The notes under the pieces: model-generated
What the model saw: the letters and a program-made list of their open reading frames with translations, nothing else
What the model was told of the DNA's origin: nothing
Database searches by the model: none
NCBI RefSeq assembly: GCF_003217495.1
Contig: NZ_QJSW01000007.1
Location: 1 to 64,000 of the forward strand
Direction of reading: 5' to 3'
Source of the DNA: Paenibacillus barcinonensis
GTDB lineage: Bacteria > Bacillota > Bacilli > Paenibacillales > Paenibacillaceae
DNA length: 64,000 nucleotides
Part shown: in pieces, positions 58,105-64,000 of the stretch
Layout of the letters: every line of letters starts with the position of its first letter
Numbering within the stretch: the first letter of the stretch is position 1
Translations under genes and position numbers: made by a program

Positions 58105-58827
58105 ATGCAGGGAAAGATTTTGGTGGTGGACGACGAGCAGCCCATCGCAGACATTCTGAAGTTTAATTTGGAAAAAGAGGGTTACGAGGTCATCTGTGCA
58201 TTTGATGGTATTCGTGCAGTAGAGCTGGCGTTATCCGAGAAACCGGATCTGATGCTTCTGGATCTGATGCTTCCGGGCAAGGACGGGATGGATGTATGCC
58301 GTGAGGTACGCGCTCATCTGGAAATGCCGATTATTATGCTGACCGCGAAGGACGGGGAGATCGACAAAGTGCTCGGTCTGGAGCTGGGGGCAGATGACTA
58401 TGTAACCAAACCGTTTAGCACAAGGGAGCTGCTTGCACGGGTGAAGGCCCAGATGCGCAGACAGCAGAAGCCAACAGCAATTGTAGAAGCCCCTGAGGAA
58501 GCAGGGAAGCAGGTGCTGCGGCTGTTTGATCTGGCTTTTGATATGGATATGTATACGGCGTACAAGGGCGGCGAGCCGCTTGATCTGACGCATCGGGAAT
58601 ATGAGCTGTTATATTATATGGCCAAGCATTCCGGCAAGGTGATGACACGGGAGCATCTGCTGCAGGCTGTATGGGGATACGAATATTTTGGTGACGTACG
58701 TACAGTGGATGTGACCATCCGCAGGCTGCGGGAGAAGATTGAAGAAAATCCAAGCAAGCCGGAAACGATTCTGACTCGCCGGGGGCTTGGTTATCTCGTG
58801 CGCAGTGCTAAAAGCGTGGGGATATAA
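58105..58827 (+). CDS. walR: Response regulator WalR (YycF)
   Basis: 240 aa. The receiver domain has ILVVDDE at 5-11, phosphoacceptor Asp53 in LLDLMLPG, and Lys102 in VTKPFS. The OmpR/PhoB winged helix follows with [41 protein letters not shown] and [11 protein letters not shown]. It is the essential regulator of cell-wall hydrolases. Its stop overlaps the walK ATG by 1 nt, so they are coupled. The leader 57912-58104 holds no further gene. Confidence 0.97.
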   Translation: MQGKILVVDDEQPIADILKFNLEKEGYEVICAFDGIRAVELALSEKPDLMLLDLMLPGKDGMDVCREVRAHLEMPIIMLTAKDGEIDKVLGLELGADDYVTKPFSTRELLARVKAQMRRQQKPTAIVEAPEEAGKQVLRLFDLAFDMDMYTAYKGGEPLDLTHREYELLYYMAKHSGKVMTREHLLQAVWGYEYFGDVRTVDVTIRRLREKIEENPSKPETILTRRGLGYLVRSAKSVGI

Positions 58828-60677
58828 TGGGCCGATTCGCGCGATTTTCGTTCTTTCGAACGATTCAGGCGAAATTAATTATTATCTATGTGTTGCTGAT
58901 TCTGATTGCGATGCAGTTGATCGGCGTTTATTTTGTCAGTGCGATGAAGAACTCGCTCACCAGCAACTTTACGGAGGATTTGCAGGCGCGTGCCGAGATG
59001 CTGTCCGTTCTGGTAGGTGAGACGATGGCTGGCGGAGAAGCGGAGGCTGGCGAGGACAAAACGGAGAATCTGCGTGTGCTGGTGAACAATCTGTTCAACA
59101 TTAACGGTGCCGAGATTCAGGTGCTGGATGCCAGTGGCAAGGTGCTTACAACCTCGCTAAGCTCACATTCGGATTATATCGGGCGCAAAAATACACAGAC
59201 CGTTGTCAGCCGTGCGTTGCAGGGCATTCGGGACAATGAGGAATATATCGTAGATGAGGATAATGTTCGCAAAAAGGTTGTGGCCAAGCCGGTATTAGCC
59301 GGCGGCAAAATTATCGGGGCAGTCTACATCGCCGCCTCGATGAATGAGCTGTACGCAACGATGGAGGGCATCAACAAAATTTTTATCTCCGGCATTCTGA
59401 TAGCCTTGGTATTAACCGCGGTGCTGGGTGTTATTTTGTCGCATACAATTACGCAACCAATCAAGGAAGTGACACGGCGGGCAACGGCGGTTGCCGAAGG
59501 AAATTTTGATCAACAGACACCGGTATTTGGCACAGACGAGATTGGTCAGCTGAGCCGTGCGTTCAACTATATGACCAGCAGATTGCGTGACGCTCTCTCT
59601 CAGAATGAAGAGGAAAAGGAAAAGCTGACCTCCATTCTGACCAACATGAGTGATGGGGTTGTTGCGACAGATGAGTACGGCAAAGTGATTCTGGTGAATC
59701 GCCGTGCCAGCAGCATTCTTGGCATGCGCCCGTCCGACATTGAAGGCAGGCATTTCGCGGTTCTGCTTGGTATTGATCCAGAGGATGCGGAAGCTTTGGC
59801 GAGCGGTTTTACAGGCTCCACATTGCTCCAGATCGCTCCTGCAGGCCAGGAGGAGCCGGTGGTGATTCGTATGACGTTCACTCCGGTGCATCGGCGTGAG
59901 CTTGGGATCACGGGCACCATTGCGGTGCTTCAGGATGTAACGGAGCAGGAGGAACTGGAGGCCTCACGGCGTGAATTTGTGGCCAATGTATCACATGAGC
60001 TGCGTACACCGCTAACTACGATCAAGAGTTATGCGGAAGCGCTGGACGATGGGGCCTTGGAGGATCCGCAGCTTGCCGGACGTTTTGTTGGTGTCATTCA
60101 GAATGAGACGGAGCGTATGATTCGTCTGGTGACGGACCTACTTCACCTGTCGAGGCTGGATTCCAAGGAAGCACTGCTGCGTAAGCAGCCCATTGATATT
60201 TTGGAGATGCTGGAGGAAGTGACAGATCGGTTCTCTTTCCAGATGCATCAAAAGGATATTCAGTCTGTGCTGTCTGTGGAACATGATATTCCACCCGTGC
60301 CGCTGGACCGTGATCAGATTGATCAGGTTCTGGATAATGTTGTATCCAATGCGCTGAAATATACGCTTGAGGGCGGCACCATTACGATTGCAGCCCGGCG
60401 TAGTGATGAGCATACGCTGGCCATCTCCGTATCGGATACGGGCATGGGCATACCACAACGTGATCTGGATCGCATATTCGAGCGGTTCTATCGTGTAGAT
60501 AAAGCAAGATCTCGCAGCATGGGCGGTACGGGACTAGGACTGTCCATTGCCCGGGAAATTGTAAAGGCCCATGATGGAAGCATCTCGCTGGAATCCGAGG
60601 TAGACGTTGGCACAACGGTAACGTTTACCTTGCCAATGCGTGATAAAGGGGGTGAGCACCTTGAAGGAACGGATTAA
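58827..60677 (+). CDS. walK: Sensor histidine kinase WalK (YycG)
   Basis: 616 aa. It has two membrane helices (about 12-32 and 183-205) flanking an extracellular domain, HAMP (about 208-260), PAS (about 265-375), HisKA with VSHELRTPLTTIKSYAE and a catalytic ATPase domain (SNALKYTLEGG, DTGMGIPQRDL, GGTGLGLSIAREI). Phosphorylates WalR. Bacillus WalK has a similar length and layout. It overlaps walH. Confidence 0.96.
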   Translation: MGRFARFSFFRTIQAKLIIIYVLLILIAMQLIGVYFVSAMKNSLTSNFTEDLQARAEMLSVLVGETMAGGEAEAGEDKTENLRVLVNNLFNINGAEIQVLDASGKVLTTSLSSHSDYIGRKNTQTVVSRALQGIRDNEEYIVDEDNVRKKVVAKPVLAGGKIIGAVYIAASMNELYATMEGINKIFISGILIALVLTAVLGVILSHTITQPIKEVTRRATAVAEGNFDQQTPVFGTDEIGQLSRAFNYMTSRLRDALSQNEEEKEKLTSILTNMSDGVVATDEYGKVILVNRRASSILGMRPSDIEGRHFAVLLGIDPEDAEALASGFTGSTLLQIAPAGQEEPVVIRMTFTPVHRRELGITGTIAVLQDVTEQEELEASRREFVANVSHELRTPLTTIKSYAEALDDGALEDPQLAGRFVGVIQNETERMIRLVTDLLHLSRLDSKEALLRKQPIDILEMLEEVTDRFSFQMHQKDIQSVLSVEHDIPPVPLDRDQIDQVLDNVVSNALKYTLEGGTITIAARRSDEHTLAISVSDTGMGIPQRDLDRIFERFYRVDKARSRSMGGTGLGLSIAREIVKAHDGSISLESEVDVGTTVTFTLPMRDKGGEHLEGTD

Positions 60678-61941
60678 ATCTCTGGTGCTTGCTGCTCTGG
60701 TCGTGGCCAGTCTGGTACAGAGCTACTTCCTGATCTATCGTTTGCCGGGAGGTGGCGATTCGATTGTCACCTCGGAAACAAACTATGTGAAGACCGAAAA
60801 TATAGGGCAGGAGCGTAGCATTGAGGAGTTAATTTTCCCGGATCAGATGATTATTCATATGGGTCAGGACAAACATACCGTGTTTTATCCTGGCAATACA
60901 TTCTATCAGCTCATCTATTCCAGGTTAAAAGGCAGGACATTCGAGGATTTCCAGCGGCGCAATGTACAGTCAGTCAATTGGGATCAGATTCGCAAGGAAA
61001 GCCCGGGGTTTGAGTTATCCTTCAAAGAGGGCATGCCCGTTGCTTTGCTTCAGCGGGTGATGCGTCTGGGTACGGATACCCTTTTTCAGGGAGAGACGAT
61101 CAATCGTATTGCCATATATACAACCCCGAATGATACGAAGGCACATGCGCTGTTCTTCAGTGCCAAGGGCGATGTGGTCTATGAGGCCGCGCAGGCAGAC
61201 CTGACGGTGCAGGATGTGCAGCAGCATGTTGATTTTGGAACAAGCTGGACACCGTACACGCAGATGGAAGGCGGATATTATATTCCGACACAGGCACTGG
61301 ATGCGATTGAGGCTGATGTGCCGACAGGACAGTTCACGGTGGAGCAGATGCAGCGTAGTTTGTTCTTTGATCCAAGCATGACCCGGAATATTCGGGAAAA
61401 GGATGGGTCGGAGATATATACCGACAGCAAACGCAGTCTGCAGGTGAAACAGTATCAGCGCTGGATCAGCTATACGGACCCGGCGGCACCGCCTGCCGGA
61501 CAAAGTGATGCGTCCAAGGATGCGCTGTCGGCAGTAGATTTTGTAAACCAGCATGGCGGCTGGAAAGGGCGTTCTCGCATGATGCTGAGGTCGACGGACA
61601 ATAAGACGCAGCTTCAGTTCCAGCAGTATTATGGCAGTTTTCCAATATTGGATTCCATGCAGTTTCGCTTCGGCACGATTAATATGGAGATGCAGCAGGA
61701 GACGGTGTCGAGTTATGAGCGATCCTTGGAATATTTGAACGAGGGTACGGAAACGAAACAGTCGATCAAGCTGCCTGGCGGGGACAAGCTCAAAAATCTG
61801 ATCCGAAAAGTAGCTGGCGAGAATCGCAAGGTTGTGGACGTGTACCCGGCCTATCGCACATCGGCAATGGAGGACGGTCTTCGGCTGATCCCGGTCTGGG
61901 TGATCCGGTTCGGTAACGGCGAGGAAACAACAGTATCTTAG
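60661..61941 (+). CDS. walH: WalH (YycH) regulatory protein of the WalRK system
   Basis: 426 aa, TTG start with GGGGGTG 7 nt upstream, overlapping walK by 17 nt. One N-terminal membrane helix (about 9-28, LVLAALVVASLVQSYFLIY) and a large extracytoplasmic region. The VRFYSL-type core is loosely conserved, as normal for YycH. With WalI it modulates WalK. The frame could begin 7 codons upstream, without a ribosome site. Confidence 0.9.
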   Translation: MKERIKSLVLAALVVASLVQSYFLIYRLPGGGDSIVTSETNYVKTENIGQERSIEELIFPDQMIIHMGQDKHTVFYPGNTFYQLIYSRLKGRTFEDFQRRNVQSVNWDQIRKESPGFELSFKEGMPVALLQRVMRLGTDTLFQGETINRIAIYTTPNDTKAHALFFSAKGDVVYEAAQADLTVQDVQQHVDFGTSWTPYTQMEGGYYIPTQALDAIEADVPTGQFTVEQMQRSLFFDPSMTRNIREKDGSEIYTDSKRSLQVKQYQRWISYTDPAAPPAGQSDASKDALSAVDFVNQHGGWKGRSRMMLRSTDNKTQLQFQQYYGSFPILDSMQFRFGTINMEMQQETVSSYERSLEYLNEGTETKQSIKLPGGDKLKNLIRKVAGENRKVVDVYPAYRTSAMEDGLRLIPVWVIRFGNGEETTVS

Positions 61942-62477
61942 CTATTTGGCGGGAGTGTAGCGCGAAAAAGCAGTCAATGGTAGGCAGGTGACCAGATCGA
62001 GTTGCTCGGGGAGTGCTGACAAAGCGGGCGGAGCTCTAACGATCTCCAGAGACGTTATATGGGTGGTTTTTGAAGTTTTGAAAATTTAACGATCCTCAGG
62101 GACGCTATTTCGGTAAAAACGGGCCAAATATGGAGAAAAACTGCGAATCCATACGAAATAGGGCTTCTCCTGATCGATAGCTTGAATCACACAACCCATC
62201 TTGCCACCAGCTTTGCTTGAACAAACCAATCAAGGCTGGAGCTCGAAGCTTAGGGTGTAGCGCAAACAACAGTAAAAACAACAGTGCATACAAAAGGTTT
62301 AGTGTGTGTCTTGAAGTCTACTGAAGTATTTAAGTCTATTTTTACCGCCTGTTCGCCCTCTGCTGCGTCAATTTCCCTTGACGTGTCCCGGCACGACTTA
62401 TTGAAAATATAAAACAAGACATAGAAAAGTATGAGTACAGCAAGGACTTGGCACGAAGGTCATCAGCTGACGAGGAG
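61942..62477. repeat. Repeat-bearing gap within the wal operon
   Basis: About 535 bp without a convincing gene. Two related 22-bp units lie at 62037-62058 and 62087-62108 (TAACGATCTCCAGAGACGTTAT and TAACGATCCTCAGGGACGCTAT). Both can form a hairpin, and the changes in the arms are compensatory. Downstream a nested palindrome pairs CTATTTCG (62105-62112) with CGAAATAG (62154-62161) and TATGGA (62129-62134) with TCCATA (62148-62153). This looks like a short dispersed intergenic repeat, possibly with an RNA fold. Confidence 0.55.
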
Positions 62478-63230
62478 GTGAAGGTTCTGGATTGGGGACG
62501 AGCCAAAAATGTATTAATCTATGCTTTTTTGCTGCTGAATCTGGTGCTGGGCTATCAGATCTGGATAGATGCGAGGGAGACGGCAGGAGCCAATCTGGAC
62601 TTCACCTCACTCGCGGACAATACCCAGCGGGCCATGGAAGAGAAGGGCATTCAGGTGCTGGCGCCGATTCCGAATGAGACGCCCAAGCTGCCGAAGCTGT
62701 CCTATGAGTTTATTGAAGAGGACAAGTCGGGTATTAAAGTGCAGCTGGAGAAGCCTGTGGACAGCAAGCTGATCTTCTCGCCAAGCGAGCTGGCCGATGC
62801 GCTGCAGGCGGAGATTCCGCAAATCGGCACGTACCGGCTGGACCAGCTGATGGCGGAGGACGGGGCTTTTGTGCTCCACCCGCTGGTGGACGGCAAATGG
62901 CCGCTCTTTAACGTGAGTCTGGAGCTGTTCTACAGCGATCAGAAAATCACGGGTTATCATCAGACTCCGGTGCGGATTACGACCGCCGAGGAGAGTGATC
63001 AGCAGGTGCTTCCGGCGTCCAAGGCGCTGGGCACGCTGATCGAAAACTTTTTGCCAAACGATGCGATTGTAAAAGACATTCAGCTCGGCTATTACGGCCA
63101 GTTGTTCAACTCAGATATACAGGTAGCGATGCCAGCATGGCGGTTCGTGCTGGAAAGTGGCGAGGTGTTGTACGTGCAGGGCATCAGTGGGGATGTATTC
63201 AGTCCCAAGTCAGATAAACCAGGGGAGTAA
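62478..63230 (+). CDS. walI: WalI (YycI) regulatory protein of the WalRK system
   Basis: About 250 aa from GTG 62478. It starts DWGRAKNVLIYAFLLLNLVLGYQIW, the conserved N-terminal membrane helix of YycI, then a long extracytoplasmic domain. Start choice is unclear: GTG 62478 lies within AGGAGGTG, a TTG at 62448 has a site too close, and a CTG at 62487 has AGGAGG at ideal spacing and would give M-DWGRAK as in homologues. It works with WalH on WalK. It is separated from walH by an unusual gap, but walJ starts 6 nt after its stop. Confidence 0.87.
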   Translation: MKVLDWGRAKNVLIYAFLLLNLVLGYQIWIDARETAGANLDFTSLADNTQRAMEEKGIQVLAPIPNETPKLPKLSYEFIEEDKSGIKVQLEKPVDSKLIFSPSELADALQAEIPQIGTYRLDQLMAEDGAFVLHPLVDGKWPLFNVSLELFYSDQKITGYHQTPVRITTAEESDQQVLPASKALGTLIENFLPNDAIVKDIQLGYYGQLFNSDIQVAMPAWRFVLESGEVLYVQGISGDVFSPKSDKPGE

Positions 63231-63236
63231 TGCGTT

Positions 63237-64000
63237 ATGGGGATATATTTTACGGTGTTATCCAGCGGTTCGACAGGTAATGCTACAGTCATTCAGCATG
63301 GGGCGACTTCACTTATGATTGATGCAGGTCTAAGCGCGAAGCGGCTGGAGACGCTGTTTCTGGAACGGGAGATTTCGGGAACGGAACTGGACGGCATTCT
63401 GGTGACACATGAACATTCGGATCATATTAAAGGACTAGGCGCGATATCTCGGAAATATAATTTACCGATCTATGCAAATACGAATACGTGGGCGGCTTTG
63501 GAGAAGTCGGTCGGCGCTATTCCTGAGGAGAACCGGCGGATATTTGAAACGGGTGAAAAGCATGATTTTGGCTCGCTGCGTGTGGAGTCCTTCGGGATAT
63601 CGCATGATGCGGCTGAACCGGTGGGTTACACCTTTGACGATGGAAGCGAGAAGCTGTCCGTGGCGACAGACCTCGGTTATATGAGTGACAAGGTTCGCGA
63701 TGCCATCTCGGACTCGGATGTGCTGGTGCTGGAGGCGAATCATGATGTGGAGTTGCTGCGCATGGGACGTTATCCGTGGAACACCAAGCGCCGGATTCTG
63801 AGCGACATCGGGCATTTGTCGAACGAGGCAGCAGGAGCGGCGCTTAGTGAACTGATGAACGGACGGATCAAGCGTACGTATCTGGCACATCTCAGCCGGG
63901 ATCACAACATGATGGATTTGGCAAAAATGTCGGTGCGTGATGCGATGGAAAGCCGTGGCTGTTTCTATCGGGACCATGAGTTCAAGCTGTGTGATACTTA
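63237..64000 (+). CDS. walJ: WalJ (YycJ) metallo-beta-lactamase-fold protein, 3'-truncated by the window
   Basis: 254 codons seen. FTVLSSGSTGNATVIQ start, metal motif THEHSDHIKGL, a further histidine in GISHDA, Asp in VATDLGY, and HLSRDHN near the right edge. The family has a metallo-beta-lactamase fold and is a 5'-3' DNA exonuclease-like protein linked to mismatch repair. AGGGGAG precedes the ATG. The last base pair (TA) may start a stop codon, so only a few codons can be missing. Confidence 0.92.
   Translation, partial: MGIYFTVLSSGSTGNATVIQHGATSLMIDAGLSAKRLETLFLEREISGTELDGILVTHEHSDHIKGLGAISRKYNLPIYANTNTWAALEKSVGAIPEENRRIFETGEKHDFGSLRVESFGISHDAAEPVGYTFDDGSEKLSVATDLGYMSDKVRDAISDSDVLVLEANHDVELLRMGRYPWNTKRRILSDIGHLSNEAAGAALSELMNGRIKRTYLAHLSRDHNMMDLAKMSVRDAMESRGCFYRDHEFKLCDT

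Overview
The window is the replication-origin region of a Gram-positive, endospore-forming Firmicute, most likely Paenibacillus or a close relative. The evidence is the gene order dnaA-dnaN-yaaA-recF-remB-gyrB on one side and rpmH-rnpA-yidC-khpB-mnmE-mnmG-rsmG-noc-parA-parB on the other, together with sporulation-linked genes (noc, yyaC, a YheC/YheD-type ATP-grasp gene), an SLH-anchored surface enzyme, and AGGAGG-type ribosome binding sites with frequent TTG/GTG starts. No database was searched; family calls rest on motifs, length and synteny.

Layout. 1-172 is the 5' end of a 16S rRNA gene on the minus strand, with its leader and promoter. From 711 to 12,414 nearly everything runs leftward, away from the origin: an HD-GYP protein, gyrA, gyrB, remB, recF, yaaA, dnaN and dnaA. 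One head-on ATP-grasp gene lies between gyrA and gyrB. The unwinding site of oriC, with DnaA-trios beside a DnaA box, lies between dnaA and dnaN. More DnaA boxes lie upstream of dnaA. A complete gluconate module (gntR-gntP-gntK) sits between dnaA and rpmH, with DnaA-box clusters on both of its flanks. From 17.5 kb genes run rightward: the rpmH to parB block with two parS sites, a PLP enzyme, small conserved proteins (DUF4446, DUF3343, MscS channel, DUF951), tRNA-Ser, and rpsF-ssb-rpsR.

From 33.7 to 47.5 kb the window is more accessory: an M15 peptidase, a five-gene peptide ABC transporter (D-F-B-C-A), an S11 carboxypeptidase homologue that has lost its nucleophilic serine, an SLH-bearing S9 peptidase, a DHA2-type MFS exporter and an LCP-family protein. 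From 47.7 kb core synteny returns: CBS protein, MazG-like protein, yybS, gdpP, rplI, dnaB, purA (with a folded leader), a membrane protein of unknown function, an M23 peptidase behind a WalR-type box, and the wal operon walR-walK-walH-[repeat-bearing gap]-walI-walJ. walJ runs off the right edge.

Functionally the window groups replication initiation (dnaA, dnaN, recF, gyrases, ssb, dnaB), origin segregation and nucleoid occlusion (parA, parB, noc, parS), tRNA/rRNA modification (mnmE, mnmG, rsmG), membrane insertion (yidC, khpB), c-di-AMP turnover (gdpP), purine synthesis (purA) and cell-wall homeostasis (wal operon, M23, M15, S11, LCP). I did not see a clearly new multi-gene system. The best leads are the origin interrupted by a sugar-acid operon, the S11 pseudo-enzyme, the parS site that also looks like a terminator, the purA leader, and the repeat-bearing gap inside the wal operon.
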